DNA of 64,000 nucleotides from Pseudomaricurvus sp033283335 (GTDB lineage: Bacteria; Pseudomonadota; Gammaproteobacteria; Pseudomonadales; Cellvibrionaceae), in the NCBI GenBank assembly GCA_033283335.1, contig JAWMQP010000008.1:1-64000 (forward strand), given 5' to 3'. Under the pieces are notes generated by a model that was given only the letters and a program-made list of their open reading frames with translations, was not told the DNA's origin and did not search any database. The position numbers were made by a program, and so were the translations under genes. Below are positions 8,581-18,403 of this stretch, in pieces (the first letter of the stretch is position 1; the number at the start of each line of letters is the position of its first letter).

Positions 8581-10086
8581 ATGAATAAAGAGATCTTGCT
8601 GGTCGCTGACGCGGTATCCAATGAAAAAGGTGTCGATAAGGGCATTATTTTTGAAGCCATTGAGCTGGCTTTGGCCGCTGCCACCAAAAAGCGTTACGAC
8701 GAAGACGCCGATATCGACGTGGTGATTGACCGTAAAACCGGTGACTATGTCACGACTCGCCGCTGGGAAGTGGTGGGTGATGACACCTTGGCGCTGTTGG
8801 GTACTCAGTTCACCACCGAAGAAGCGCACGAAAAAGATCCAGCCCTGAAAGTGGGTGATGTCTACGAAGAAGTGGTTGAAAACGTCGAGTTTGGTCGCAT
8901 TGCGGCGCAGACTGCCAAGCAGGTTATCGTGCAGAAAGTGCGCGAAGCGGAACGCCAACAGATTGTTGAGCAATACCGTGATCGTCTCGGTGAGTTGATC
9001 AGTGGCTCCGTCAAGAAAGTGACCCGTGACAGTATCATTGTGGACCTGGGCAACAATGCCGAAGGTCTGCTGCCCCGGGACCAGCTGGTGGGACGGGAAG
9101 TCTTCCGCATGGGCGACCGTGTCCGCGCCTTGCTGCTGGACGTTCGAACTGAAATGCGTGGGCCGCAGCTGTACCTCAGTCGCTCTTGCCCGCAAATGCT
9201 GATCGAGCTGTTTAAGATTGAGGTGCCGGAAATTGCCGAACAGGTGATCGAACTGAAGGCCGCCGCGCGCGACCCCGGTTCTCGCGCTAAAATCGCCGTT
9301 TATACCAATGATGGTCGTATTGACCCAGTTGGTGCCTGTGTTGGTATGCGCGGTTCCCGCGTGCAGGCCGTTTCCAACGAATTGGGCGGTGAACGTATCG
9401 ACATCATCCTGTGGGATGACAACCCGGCCCAGTTTGTTATCAACGCCATGGCCCCGGCTGACATTGAGTCGATCGTTGTCGATGAAGACTCGGGTTGCAT
9501 GGATGTTGCGGTGAATGAGGATAACCTGGCGCAGGCGATTGGTCGCAGTGGCCAGAACGTGCGTTTGGCCAGTGAGCTGACCCATTGGGAAATCAACGTC
9601 ATGAGCGTTGAGGACTGGCAAGCCAAACAGGAAGAAGAGTCCGGCAGCTACATGGAAACCTTTATGGAAGCTCTGGATGTGGACGAGGACGTTGCTGGCG
9701 TGCTGGTGGATGAAGGCTTTACTTCGTTGGAAGAGATTGCCTATGTACCACTGGAAGAAATGCTATCGATTGACGGTTTTGATGAAGACATCGCCGAAGA
9801 GCTGCGCTCACGGGCAAAAGATGCCCTGCTGACCCAAGCCCTGGCGTCCGAAGAACAGTTAGAAAATGCCGAACCAGCCGAAGATCTGCTGACTATGGAG
9901 GGCATGGACAAGCATTTGGCTTACCTGCTCGCCAGCCGGGGCGTGATCACCATGGATGATTTGGCAGAACAGGCCGTTGATGATTTGTTGGATGTGGAAG
10001 GTATGGACCAGGAGCGTGCCGCTGCATTGATCATGAAAGCTCGCGAGCCGTGGTTTGCGGACGACCTGAATGGGGCCGGCGAGTAA
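8581..10086 (+). CDS. nusA: transcription termination/antitermination factor NusA
   Basis: NusA binds RNA polymerase and controls pausing, termination and rRNA antitermination. The 501 residues show an N-terminal polymerase-binding domain, an S1 domain (around 135-200, with the ISGSVKKVTRDSIIVDLG strand), two KH domains with a GMRGSRV loop, and two C-terminal acidic repeats (about 360-425 and 435-495), as in E. coli (495 residues). GAGG precedes the ATG. It lies between rimP and infB, behind two terminators at which NusA may regulate its own operon. Confidence 0.97.
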   Translation: MNKEILLVADAVSNEKGVDKGIIFEAIELALAAATKKRYDEDADIDVVIDRKTGDYVTTRRWEVVGDDTLALLGTQFTTEEAHEKDPALKVGDVYEEVVENVEFGRIAAQTAKQVIVQKVREAERQQIVEQYRDRLGELISGSVKKVTRDSIIVDLGNNAEGLLPRDQLVGREVFRMGDRVRALLLDVRTEMRGPQLYLSRSCPQMLIELFKIEVPEIAEQVIELKAAARDPGSRAKIAVYTNDGRIDPVGACVGMRGSRVQAVSNELGGERIDIILWDDNPAQFVINAMAPADIESIVVDEDSGCMDVAVNEDNLAQAIGRSGQNVRLASELTHWEINVMSVEDWQAKQEEESGSYMETFMEALDVDEDVAGVLVDEGFTSLEEIAYVPLEEMLSIDGFDEDIAEELRSRAKDALLTQALASEEQLENAEPAEDLLTMEGMDKHLAYLLASRGVITMDDLAEQAVDDLLDVEGMDQERAAALIMKAREPWFADDLNGAGE

Positions 10087-10108
10087 CGACAGTATTTGAG
10101 GAGAGATC

Positions 10109-12862
10109 ATGGCAGAAGTAACAGTTAGCGAACTCGCTAAATCGGTAGGCACCTCAGAGGATCGTTTGCTCAAGCAAATGGCTGAGGCTGGCTTGCCGCA
10201 TGTGAGTGCCGATGCCGTCGTGTCAGATGACGAAAAACAAACCCTGTTGGCGTTTCTGAAGACCAGCCATGGGGAATCTGGCGAAGCGCCCAAGAAAATT
10301 ACCTTGAAGCGCAAGACCACCACCACCCTGAAAACCGGCAGTGGCAGCGGTCGCAAGACAGTGAATGTCGAAGTGCGCAAGAAGCGCACTTACGTAAAAC
10401 GCGATGTGGACGAGCTGAAGGCTGAAGCGGCCAAAGCCGATACGGTTGCTGAAGAAACTGCAGCCGTTGATGAGTCCCTCGTTGAGCTGACAGTTGAAGC
10501 GGCTCCGGCACCTGTGCAAGAAACTGTTGTCGAAGAGACTGCGGTGGAATCGACTAAGGTTGAAGAAGCCGAAGTTGAGGCAGTCAAAGAGGCGGCGTCG
10601 GCTGAAGCATCACCAGAAACCGCTGCGGAAGCAGAGCAGCCAGCTGCAGCCACTGTCGCCAGTAGCCTAGTGGACGATGCGGAAGAAAAGCGTATCGCTG
10701 CTATGGCCGCGCGCCGTAAGGCTGAGGCTGAAGAGCGTGCTCGTTTGGATGAAGTGCGTGCCAAACGTGAGGCTGAGGAGCAGAAGGCCGCAGGTAAGTC
10801 CGATATGACGGACGAAGAGCTGCGGGCGGATGCCGAAGCGAAGGCCCTGAAAGCCAAGCAGGAAGAAGAGAAAGGCAAGCACGGCAAGAAGAAAGAGAAG
10901 CATGTCGAGGAAGAGGACACCGACGAGCCGCGCAAGAAAGGTCCCAAACCTGCCAAGGCTGGCCCCAAGAAAGCCAGCAAGGCTGCATTGCTGAGTGAAC
11001 TGGAAGACGATGATGCACTGGATCAGTCACCGGCGGCGAGAAAGCGCCGACTGGCACGTCCGTCCATCAAGCTGACTAACCAACACGGCTTCAAGCGGCC
11101 GACAGGCAAAATCGTGCACGATGTACAAATTCCCGAAACCATAACCGTATCCGATCTGGCTCAGCGTATGAGCATCAAGGCCGGTGAAGTGGTTAAAACC
11201 CTCATGAAAATGGGGACCATGGCCACGATGAACCAGGCTCTGGATCAGGAAACGGCAACCCTGGTGGTTGAAGAGCTGGGTCATAATCCCGTGATTGTGA
11301 CGGGCAATGAAATGGAAGAGGCACTGGAAGAGTCCATTGCTTCCGATGGCGAAATGGCGCCTCGGGCTCCGGTGGTGACTGTGATGGGTCACGTTGACCA
11401 CGGCAAAACCTCACTGTTGGACTATATCCGTAATACTAAAGTGGTCAGCGGAGAAGCCGGTGGCATTACCCAGCATATCGGTGCCTACCGGGTGAAAACC
11501 GACAAGGGCGAAATCGCCTTTCTGGATACCCCGGGGCACGCAGCGTTTACTTCCATGCGTGCACGTGGTGCTCAGTGTACCGACGTGGTGATTCTGGTGG
11601 TGGCAGCCGACGACGGCGTGATGCCCCAGACCGAAGAAGCAGTCCAGCACGCCCGTGCTGCCGGTGTGCCTCTGGTGGTTGCGGTCAACAAAATTGACAA
11701 AGAAGCCGCTGATCCTGATCGGGTGAAGAATGAATTGTCCGCCCTGGATGTGATCCCCGAAGAGTGGGGTGGCGATGTCCAGTTTGTGAATGTCTCCGCT
11801 CATACCGGTCAAGGCATTGAAGATTTGCTGGAAGCTGTGTCTTTGCAAGCCGAATTGCTGGAGCTGCAAGCACCTGTCAGTGTGCCGGGTCGCGGTGTCG
11901 TGATTGAGTCTCGAATGGACAAAGGTCGCGGTGTGGTGGCAACGGTGTTGGTACAAGGCGGTGAACTGAAGAAAGGCGACATTATGTTGGCCGGTCAAAG
12001 TTACGGCCGTGTTCGTGCCATGACCAACGAGCTCGGTAAAGCGGTAAAGGATGCGGGTCCGTCTACGCCGGTAGAAATCCTGGGGCTTGATGCTCCACCG
12101 GAAGCTGGTGAGGAGTTTGTGGTCGTCCCCAACGAGCGTAAAGCCCGTGAAGTGGCCGAACACCGCGCCGACAAGGCTCGTCAGGATCGTCAACAGCGCC
12201 AGCAGGCGGCGAAACTGGAAAATATGTTCGCCAACATGGGTGCGAACGAGCAGAAGATCCTGCCGGTTGTGCTGAAAACCGACGTGCGCGGTTCGCTGGA
12301 AGCCATCCAGTCCGCCCTGGCGGATATCGGCAACGAGGAAGTGCAGGTCAATGTGGTGGTGTCCGGCGTCGGTGGTATTACCGAGAACGACATCAACCTG
12401 GCCTTGACCTCTGGCGCCATTGTGATCGGCTTTAACGTCCGTGCCGACGCCAGCGCTCGCAAGGTGGCTGAAGCTGAATCGGTGGAAATTCGCTACTACA
12501 GCATTATTTATCAGCTGTTGGACGAGGTGAAAGGTGCCCTGGCGGGGATGTTGGATCCCGAGCGGGTGGAAGAGATTGTCGGTATTGCCGATGTGCGTGA
12601 AGTCTTCCGTTCACCGAAGTTTGGCCAGGTGGCTGGCTGTATGGTGACCGAAGGGACCGTGTATCGTAACAAGCCGATCCGTGTACTGCGTGACAATGTG
12701 GTGATCTTTGAAGGTGAGCTGGAATCCCTGCGGCGCTTTAAAGATGACGTTAACGAAGTGCGCAATGGCGTGGAGTGTGGTATCGGCGTGAAGGACTACG
12801 ACGTGAAGGTCGGTGACCAGATCGAAGTCTTTGACGTGAAAGAGGTTGCGCGCGAGCTGTAA
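10109..12862 (+). CDS. infB: translation initiation factor IF-2
   Basis: IF-2 is the GTPase that brings fMet-tRNA to the 30S subunit and promotes subunit joining. The 917 residues comprise an N-terminal IF2_N subdomain (about 1-50), a long linker alternating acidic and lysine-rich stretches (about 80-330), a second IF2_N-like block (about 335-385), the G domain with GHVDHGKT (around 427-434), DTPGHAAF and NKIDK, then domains II to IV. The long linker is typical of gammaproteobacteria. GGAG precedes the ATG. The stop codon overlaps the rbfA start by one base (TAATG), indicating translational coupling. Confidence 0.98.
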   Translation: MAEVTVSELAKSVGTSEDRLLKQMAEAGLPHVSADAVVSDDEKQTLLAFLKTSHGESGEAPKKITLKRKTTTTLKTGSGSGRKTVNVEVRKKRTYVKRDVDELKAEAAKADTVAEETAAVDESLVELTVEAAPAPVQETVVEETAVESTKVEEAEVEAVKEAASAEASPETAAEAEQPAAATVASSLVDDAEEKRIAAMAARRKAEAEERARLDEVRAKREAEEQKAAGKSDMTDEELRADAEAKALKAKQEEEKGKHGKKKEKHVEEEDTDEPRKKGPKPAKAGPKKASKAALLSELEDDDALDQSPAARKRRLARPSIKLTNQHGFKRPTGKIVHDVQIPETITVSDLAQRMSIKAGEVVKTLMKMGTMATMNQALDQETATLVVEELGHNPVIVTGNEMEEALEESIASDGEMAPRAPVVTVMGHVDHGKTSLLDYIRNTKVVSGEAGGITQHIGAYRVKTDKGEIAFLDTPGHAAFTSMRARGAQCTDVVILVVAADDGVMPQTEEAVQHARAAGVPLVVAVNKIDKEAADPDRVKNELSALDVIPEEWGGDVQFVNVSAHTGQGIEDLLEAVSLQAELLELQAPVSVPGRGVVIESRMDKGRGVVATVLVQGGELKKGDIMLAGQSYGRVRAMTNELGKAVKDAGPSTPVEILGLDAPPEAGEEFVVVPNERKAREVAEHRADKARQDRQQRQQAAKLENMFANMGANEQKILPVVLKTDVRGSLEAIQSALADIGNEEVQVNVVVSGVGGITENDINLALTSGAIVIGFNVRADASARKVAEAESVEIRYYSIIYQLLDEVKGALAGMLDPERVEEIVGIADVREVFRSPKFGQVAGCMVTEGTVYRNKPIRVLRDNVVIFEGELESLRRFKDDVNEVRNGVECGIGVKDYDVKVGDQIEVFDVKEVAREL

Positions 12863-13272
12863 TGGCCAGAGAGTTTAAACGCACCGATCGGCTCGGGGAT
12901 GCGATTCAGCGCATCCTCGCCCAGCTGATCCAATTTGAGGTCCGTGACCCCCGCATTGGTATGGTCAATATCAACGATGTGGTGGTCACCCGCGACCTGT
13001 CGCTGGCAAAAGTGTACGTTACCTTTGTCGGCAAGGATTCGGAGCAGGACTCCGAGCAGGCCGCCGAAGCGCTGAATAAAGCGGCCGGCTTCCTGCGCAG
13101 TCAGCTGGCGCGCGAGTTGGATATTCGCACCACGCCGCGACTGCAGTTCTTCTATGACAAAACCTCCGTCCGTGGCCAGCAGCTGTCGCAGTTGATCGAC
13201 AAGGCTGTGCGTGAAGACCGGGCCGGGCAGGCCAATCGTCCGGCGGACGAAGAGCAAGACAGCGAGGGCTAA
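12862..13272 (+). CDS. rbfA: 30S ribosome-binding factor A
   Basis: RbfA is a KH-type factor that binds immature 30S subunits and is needed for 16S 5'-end processing. The 136 residues begin MAREFKRTDRLGDAIQR and include the conserved VRDPRIGMVNINDV and KVYVTFVG strands and the RELDIRTTPRLQFFYD block. The start codon overlaps the infB stop and truB begins three bases after its stop, so expression depends on the upstream genes. Confidence 0.96.
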   Translation: MAREFKRTDRLGDAIQRILAQLIQFEVRDPRIGMVNINDVVVTRDLSLAKVYVTFVGKDSEQDSEQAAEALNKAAGFLRSQLARELDIRTTPRLQFFYDKTSVRGQQLSQLIDKAVREDRAGQANRPADEEQDSEG

Positions 13273-13275
13273 CGC

Positions 13276-14229
13276 TTGGGTCGTCGCAGAGCAAGAGGCC
13301 GTGCCCTCAACGGGGTACTGCTGTTGAACAAGTCGGCGGGCATGACGTCAAACGACGCCTTGCAACAGGCCAAGCGTCTGTTTTATGTCGCCAAAGCCGG
13401 TCACACCGGCAGTCTGGACCCCCTGGCTACCGGGGTGTTACCCCTGTGTTTCGGTGAGGCCACCAAATTTTCCCAGTTCCTGCTGGACGCGGACAAGCGC
13501 TACCGTACCACCTACCGGCTGGGGGCATTTACCACCACCGGTGATGCGGATGGCGAGCTTTTGGAGCAAACCGACACGTCTGCCATTACCCGCGATCAGG
13601 TGCTGGCCGAGCTGGAAGCCTTCAAGGGTGATATCGAGCAGGTGCCACCCATGTATTCGGCCCTGAAGCACAATGGCGAGCCGCTCTATAAGCTGGCCCG
13701 GGCCGGCATTGAGGTTGAGCGAGAAGCTCGCCCGGTGACCATTTACAGCATCGAGCTGCTGCACTTTCGCGCAGGTCCGCAGGCCGAAGTGGACCTGGAT
13801 ATTCGCTGCAGCAAAGGCACTTATATTCGTTCGATTGCCGAAGACCTGGGAGAAGCGCTGGGCTGCGGTGCCCATGTGGCCAAACTGCACCGCTCAGAGT
13901 CAGGTCCCTTTGTCGAGGCGGACACCATTAGCCTGGAGGCTCTGCGTGAAGAGCGTGGAGAGCAGTTGGCTGAAGTGCTGGATCACCACCTGCTGCCGAT
14001 GGACGCGCCGGTGCAGAGTCTGGCGTCCATGACGCTTGAAGACACATCTGCCTACTATTTTGGGCAGGGGAACCCGGTTATGGACCCTCAGGTCTATCGC
14101 ATTGGTGATGAAGGTGATATGGTGCGCGTCTTCGCCGAAAATGGTGATTTTTTAGGCGTAGGAGTGCTGGACGACGAAGGTCGCGTGGCTCCCAAACGCC
14201 TGGTAGTAAGAACGGCCCAGGGCTCTTGA
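13276..14229 (+). CDS. truB: tRNA pseudouridine(55) synthase
   Basis: TruB converts U55 in the T-loop of tRNAs to pseudouridine. The 317 residues contain the catalytic aspartate D48 in GHTGSLDPLATG, the conserved GEATKFSQ, and a C-terminal PUA-like domain. A TTG start is inferred: it gives an N-terminus (MGRRRARGRALNGVLLLNK) that aligns with E. coli TruB, and GAGG lies 7 bases upstream. The gene is tightly packed after rbfA. Confidence 0.96.
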   Translation: MGRRRARGRALNGVLLLNKSAGMTSNDALQQAKRLFYVAKAGHTGSLDPLATGVLPLCFGEATKFSQFLLDADKRYRTTYRLGAFTTTGDADGELLEQTDTSAITRDQVLAELEAFKGDIEQVPPMYSALKHNGEPLYKLARAGIEVEREARPVTIYSIELLHFRAGPQAEVDLDIRCSKGTYIRSIAEDLGEALGCGAHVAKLHRSESGPFVEADTISLEALREERGEQLAEVLDHHLLPMDAPVQSLASMTLEDTSAYYFGQGNPVMDPQVYRIGDEGDMVRVFAENGDFLGVGVLDDEGRVAPKRLVVRTAQGS

Positions 14230-14385
14230 GGAGCTTGTGACCGGTTGCAACTGAATTGGCTTGGTTCGTTCATAGCCACTAACTATGGCTGTTCGACGAA
14301 CTGAAGTTGATAGCTAGCCAGCCTGTAAATATGCACGGGCGCGGCTGGATTAAGTGTTAAGCATATTATTATTGAGGAAAATACT

Positions 14386-14655
14386 ATGGCACTGAGTGCT
14401 GCTGAAAAAGCTGAAATCGTCAAAGACTTTCAACAAGCGGAAGGTGACACCGGTTCCCCTGAAGTACAGGTTGCTCTGTTGACTTACAACATCAACAAGC
14501 TGCAAGGCCACTTCGCGGACCACAAGCAGGATCACCACTCTCGCCGCGGCCTGATCCGCATGGTAAACCAGCGTCGTAAGCTGCTGGACTACCTGAAAGG
14601 TAAGGACGTTGCTCGCTATGCTTCTCTGATTCAGAAACTGGGTCTGCGTCGCTAA
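14386..14655 (+). CDS. rpsO: 30S ribosomal protein S15
   Basis: S15 binds the central domain of 16S rRNA early in 30S assembly. The 89-residue sequence has the expected length and conserved blocks (GDTGSPEVQVALLT, DHHSRRGL, RRKLLDYL). TTGAGGAAA lies just upstream of the ATG. The 156-base leader after truB could hold the autoregulatory S15 site known in E. coli, but I could not identify it with confidence. An intrinsic terminator follows the gene. Confidence 0.98.
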   Translation: MALSAAEKAEIVKDFQQAEGDTGSPEVQVALLTYNINKLQGHFADHKQDHHSRRGLIRMVNQRRKLLDYLKGKDVARYASLIQKLGLRR

Positions 14656-14662
14656 GTGACTG

Positions 14663-14694
14663 AAGTGCCCGCATTGTGCGGGCACTTTTATTTT
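14663..14694 (+). terminator. intrinsic terminator after rpsO
   Basis: AAGTGCCCGC pairs perfectly with GCGGGCACTT around a short loop, followed by a TTTATTTT tract. It lies between rpsO and pnp, as in E. coli, and would attenuate pnp transcription. Confidence 0.88.
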
Positions 14695-14892
14695 CCCCTA
14701 ACGCTTTTGTGTTGTTTCGCCTGCTATGGCGCGTGTCGCCATGGTCAGATTGAGAGACCGGGGTGTGTCGATACTCCCTGTCCTCCTGGTGCTGATTCTT
14801 CGATCTTGAGTCAGAACCAACTACGAAAACGAAGATAGAAAACATAAATTGAAGCAAGTAAACGTAAGTAAGAAACTAACAAGGAAAATGTC
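14695..14892 (+). promoter_or_regulatory. pnp leader region
   Basis: About 200 bases between the rpsO terminator and pnp hold no gene. There are short inverted repeats, for example TGGCG/CGCCA near 14,728 and CTGA/TCAG flanking 14,792-14,814. In E. coli this position carries the RNase III-cleaved hairpin through which PNPase controls its own mRNA. A similar role is plausible, but the structure is not demonstrated. Confidence 0.35.
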
Positions 14893-17037
14893 GTGAATCC
14901 CGTCATTAAAACCTTTCAATACGGAAACGATACCGTCACCCTGGAAACCGGACGCATTGCCCGTCAGGCCACCGGTGCGGTGATGGTCACAATCGGTGAC
15001 ACCCAGGTACTGTGTACTGTGGTTGGCGCCAAAGGCGTGAAAGAAGGCCAGGACTTCTTCCCGCTGTCTGTTCATTACATCGAAAAGGCCTATGCCGCCG
15101 GTAAGATCCCCGGTGGTTTCTTCAAGCGTGAAGGCCGTCCCAGTGAAAAAGAAACCCTGACTTCCCGTCTTATCGACCGTCCTATTCGCCCCCTGTTCCC
15201 CAATGGTTTCATGAACGAAGTGCAGGTGGTGTGTACGGTGATGTCTGCCAATAAAGACGTCGACCCCGATATCGCCTCCATGATCGGTACCTCGGCAGCT
15301 CTGGCCATTTCCGGTATTCCGTTTAACGGTCCAATCGGTGCGGCTCGTGTCGGTTACACCGAAGCCGATGGCTACCTGTTGAACCCAGGTTACCAGGCCC
15401 TGGAAAGCTCCGAGCTGGACATGGTGGTGGCCGGTACCCAGGACGCGGTACTGATGGTTGAATCTGAAGCCAATGAACTGCCAGAAGACATTATGCTGGG
15501 TGCCGTTCTCTTCGCTCACCAGGAGTTGCAGGCGGTTATCCAGGCGGTGAATGAGCTGGCCAAAGACGCTGCTAAACCCACTTGGGAGTGGGCGCCGGAA
15601 GCGGTAAACACCGCTCTGAAAGACGCCGTTGCCGAGGCCTTTGGTGCGGAGGTCAAAGAGGCCTACCGCATTACCGATAAGATGCAGCGCTACACCCGCC
15701 TGGGTGAGTTGCGTGACGCGGCTGTGGCGCAGTTGTCCAACGACACTGTCAGCGCTGATGAGATCAGCGGTGTATTCAGCAAGCTGGAAAAACAAACGGT
15801 ACGTCAAAGCGTGGTGGCTGGTGAGCCTCGTATCGACGGCCGTGATACCAAGACCGTTCGTCCCATTCAGGTGGAAGTGGGCACATTGCCCAAGACTCAC
15901 GGTTCGGCCTTGTTTACCCGCGGTGAAACCCAGGCCATCGTTGTCGCGACTCTGGGTTCTGCCCGCGATGCGCAGATGATTGATGCCCTGGAAGGCAGCC
16001 GCCGTGACCCGTTCATGCTGCACTACAACTTCCCGCCCTACTCCGTCGGTGAAGCCGGCCGTATGGGTGGCACTGGCCGTCGCGAAATTGGCCACGGCCG
16101 CCTGGCCCGCCGCGGTGTGGCAGCGGTATTGCCGAAAGAAGAAGAGTTTCCTTACTCCATCCGTGTGGTGAGTGAGATTACCGAATCCAACGGTTCTTCC
16201 TCCATGGCGTCTGTGTGCGGCTCTTCACTGGCGTTGATGGACGCGGGTGTACCTCTGAAGGCGCCAGTAGCGGGTATCGCTATGGGTCTGGTTAAAGAGG
16301 GTGAGCAGTTTGCGGTTCTGACCGATATCCTGGGTGATGAAGACCACCTGGGCGATATGGACTTTAAAGTTGCCGGTACCTCCGACGGTATTACTGCCTT
16401 GCAGATGGATATCAAGATCGAAGGCATCACCGAAGAGATCATGGAAATCGCTTTGCAGCAGGCCTTGCAGGCTCGTCTGCATATCCTGGCCGAGATGAAC
16501 AAGGTGCTCGATAAGTCCCGTGAAGACGTGGCGGAGACCGCACCCCAGTTTGAAACCATTAAGGTGCATCCGGACAAGATTCGCGACATCATCGGTAAAG
16601 GCGGTGCGACCATTCGTTCCATCACCGAAGAAACAGGTGCCTCTGTGGATATTGATGACGACGGTACTGTCAAGATTTACGGTGAGAGCACCGAGTCTCT
16701 GAAGGCAGCCCTGGCTCGCATCGGCGAAATTACCGCAGAAGCGGAAATTGGGGAAATCTACGAAGGCACCGTCGTACGTATCGTCGATTTCGGTGCGTTT
16801 GTGAACTTCCTGCCGGGTAAAGACGGTCTGGTGCACATTTCCCAGATTGCCGAGGAGCGCGTGAACAGCGTGTCTGACTACCTGAAAGAGGGTCAGGTCG
16901 TGCGTGTTAAGTGTCTGGACGTGGATCAGCGTGGTCGTATCAAGCTGTCCATCAAGGAAGCCCTGCGCGATGAAGCTCCGGCGGAAGAGGCTCCGGCCGA
17001 TGCAGCGCCGCAAGCGGGTGATACGCCTGAGCAGTAA
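14893..17037 (+). CDS. pnp: polyribonucleotide nucleotidyltransferase (PNPase)
   Basis: PNPase degrades RNA phosphorolytically from the 3' end and is a degradosome component. The 714 residues give two RNase PH domains (about 1-225 and 310-545) around an alpha-helical linker, then a KH domain (IIGKGGATIRSI, about 564-575) and an S1 domain (about 620-690), with an acidic alanine/proline-rich tail. The start is GTG, with AAGGA 7 bases upstream, giving MNPVIKTFQYG as in the family. A bidirectional terminator follows. Confidence 0.97.
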   Translation: MNPVIKTFQYGNDTVTLETGRIARQATGAVMVTIGDTQVLCTVVGAKGVKEGQDFFPLSVHYIEKAYAAGKIPGGFFKREGRPSEKETLTSRLIDRPIRPLFPNGFMNEVQVVCTVMSANKDVDPDIASMIGTSAALAISGIPFNGPIGAARVGYTEADGYLLNPGYQALESSELDMVVAGTQDAVLMVESEANELPEDIMLGAVLFAHQELQAVIQAVNELAKDAAKPTWEWAPEAVNTALKDAVAEAFGAEVKEAYRITDKMQRYTRLGELRDAAVAQLSNDTVSADEISGVFSKLEKQTVRQSVVAGEPRIDGRDTKTVRPIQVEVGTLPKTHGSALFTRGETQAIVVATLGSARDAQMIDALEGSRRDPFMLHYNFPPYSVGEAGRMGGTGRREIGHGRLARRGVAAVLPKEEEFPYSIRVVSEITESNGSSSMASVCGSSLALMDAGVPLKAPVAGIAMGLVKEGEQFAVLTDILGDEDHLGDMDFKVAGTSDGITALQMDIKIEGITEEIMEIALQQALQARLHILAEMNKVLDKSREDVAETAPQFETIKVHPDKIRDIIGKGGATIRSITEETGASVDIDDDGTVKIYGESTESLKAALARIGEITAEAEIGEIYEGTVVRIVDFGAFVNFLPGKDGLVHISQIAEERVNSVSDYLKEGQVVRVKCLDVDQRGRIKLSIKEALRDEAPAEEAPADAAPQAGDTPEQ

Positions 17038-17071
17038 GCAGGCATCTACCGCAGGCACCGCGAGGTGCTCG

Positions 17072-17100
17072 AAAAAAACCCGCTCCGGCGGGTTTTTTTA
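17072..17100 (+). terminator. intrinsic terminator after pnp
   Basis: CCCGC and GCGGG enclose TCCG, flanked by a run of A on the left and seven T residues on the right. The symmetry could let it act on both strands, but no minus-strand gene points at it. Confidence 0.88.
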
Positions 17101-17195
17101 TGGGCGTTTGGTAATCCCGAGAGTTTGCCAGGGGTTGTGGTACCATTTGCTGATTCAGGACACAGATTCTTAAAACACGATGGGTTGCTGTAAGG

Positions 17196-18170
17196 ATGGA
17201 CGAAAACCTGATTCAGGTGAGAAGGACTTTGTGGCGAGCTCTGACAACCAGCATGGCACACCTGAGATATTGGCGTATGCGACGTCGCGGCTTGGTGTGC
17301 CTGTGGGTTGTGGTCATGGCGGCTATACCGCTCGGCGGTGTGGCAGGGGAGCAGACCAAGCAAGGCTACTGCCTCAGTGGCGGCTGGCGCGGTGGTTATC
17401 CGTGTGATGCGGACGCCCCAGCGGCCACCGCGACGCCGCCTCAGGTCTATTCAATTCAGTTACTGGAGTCTGCGGACGAACGCTTTCTGAGCGAGCGAGA
17501 GGATGTGCTGCATGTAGTGCCGGTTGCTGACGGCCAGCGACTGGTCTATCTCGGCCGTTATCCATCCCGTGACCGGGGGGAACAGGCCTTGCAAAGGTCC
17601 GTGGCAACCTGGGGCATGCGTCATCGTCCGCTGCTGGTGGCCGTGACCCTGCGACAGCCAATGCCAATCATTCGCTTGGTGGCCGAGCCGCAGCCAACCG
17701 TGGCAAATCCTTCAGCGACTCAAGCCTCATTAGCGCAACTGGATTCATCGTCTGCGCCTGCCTCTCAAGGTTTGTATGAGCAGGTGTATGCAATCCAGGT
17801 CGCGGCCTACCAGCAGCCGGCCCTCGGGCAGCGGTTTAGCCGTCAACACAGTGATATTCCGCTGTTGTGTCGCCTGCGCGATAACGGATTATTTACGGTC
17901 TATTACGGCGTCTATGAAAGCGCGGCCAGTGCCCGCTTGCACCTGCAGGATTACCCGTTATTGTCACGCTTGGGGGCCTATGTGGTGCGCATGCAGGACG
18001 TCAACTTTGAAGCCTGCAACAGCCTGGCAGAACGCATCAATCACAGTCGTGAAAGAGCCGAACGGGATCGACAGGACAGCGAACGGCAGCAGCACCAGTG
18101 GTTGCAGCATTATGTTCCGGAGATGACCGAATCCCTGTTGCAGTTGTCGCCGTCCGCACACGATTCCTGA
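17196..18170 (+). CDS. exported protein with two SPOR-like segments
   Basis: A 324-residue protein with no firm family assignment. A basic stretch (MRRRG) precedes a hydrophobic segment ending near GGVAG, about residues 33-51, consistent with a signal peptide or anchor. Two segments resemble SPOR peptidoglycan-binding repeats: QVYSIQLLES to about residue 135, with YLGRYPSRDRGEQAL, and QVYAIQVAAYQQ to about 290, with YYGVYESAASARLHLQ. Each has the beta-strand/aromatic/helix pattern of that fold. Three cysteines lie outside the signal region. The start is uncertain: ATG codons at 17253 and 17277 would place the signal peptide closer to the N-terminus. Confidence 0.6.
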   Translation: MDENLIQVRRTLWRALTTSMAHLRYWRMRRRGLVCLWVVVMAAIPLGGVAGEQTKQGYCLSGGWRGGYPCDADAPAATATPPQVYSIQLLESADERFLSEREDVLHVVPVADGQRLVYLGRYPSRDRGEQALQRSVATWGMRHRPLLVAVTLRQPMPIIRLVAEPQPTVANPSATQASLAQLDSSSAPASQGLYEQVYAIQVAAYQQPALGQRFSRQHSDIPLLCRLRDNGLFTVYYGVYESAASARLHLQDYPLLSRLGAYVVRMQDVNFEACNSLAERINHSRERAERDRQDSERQQHQWLQHYVPEMTESLLQLSPSAHDS

Positions 18171-18403
18171 GTGACGCACAGTCGACGAGCAGGTCGACCA
18201 AAATCCCTCTGACGGCTATCCACACCCGCACAGGTCTCTCCTGCGGTTGCTGTATCGTTGCAGTAGCTGCGGCAACCAAGCCAATGGTTTGCCATCTTTC
18301 ATCACAATGTTTCGCCAAACTGCCCGTATCCGGCCAGTAGATTGTCGCTTTTGGGGCGTGTAATAACCCTGAAGCAAACATGACATCAAGGAGTCGGATT
18401 CTT

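Noticed and set aside
8530..9621. Minus-strand frame of 363 codons over nusA
   Set aside because: It is antisense to nusA; the nusA motifs are complete on the plus strand.
14821..16095. Long minus-strand frame of 424 codons over pnp
   Set aside because: It is antisense to the well-supported pnp gene and has no recognised domain; high GC at third positions creates such frames.
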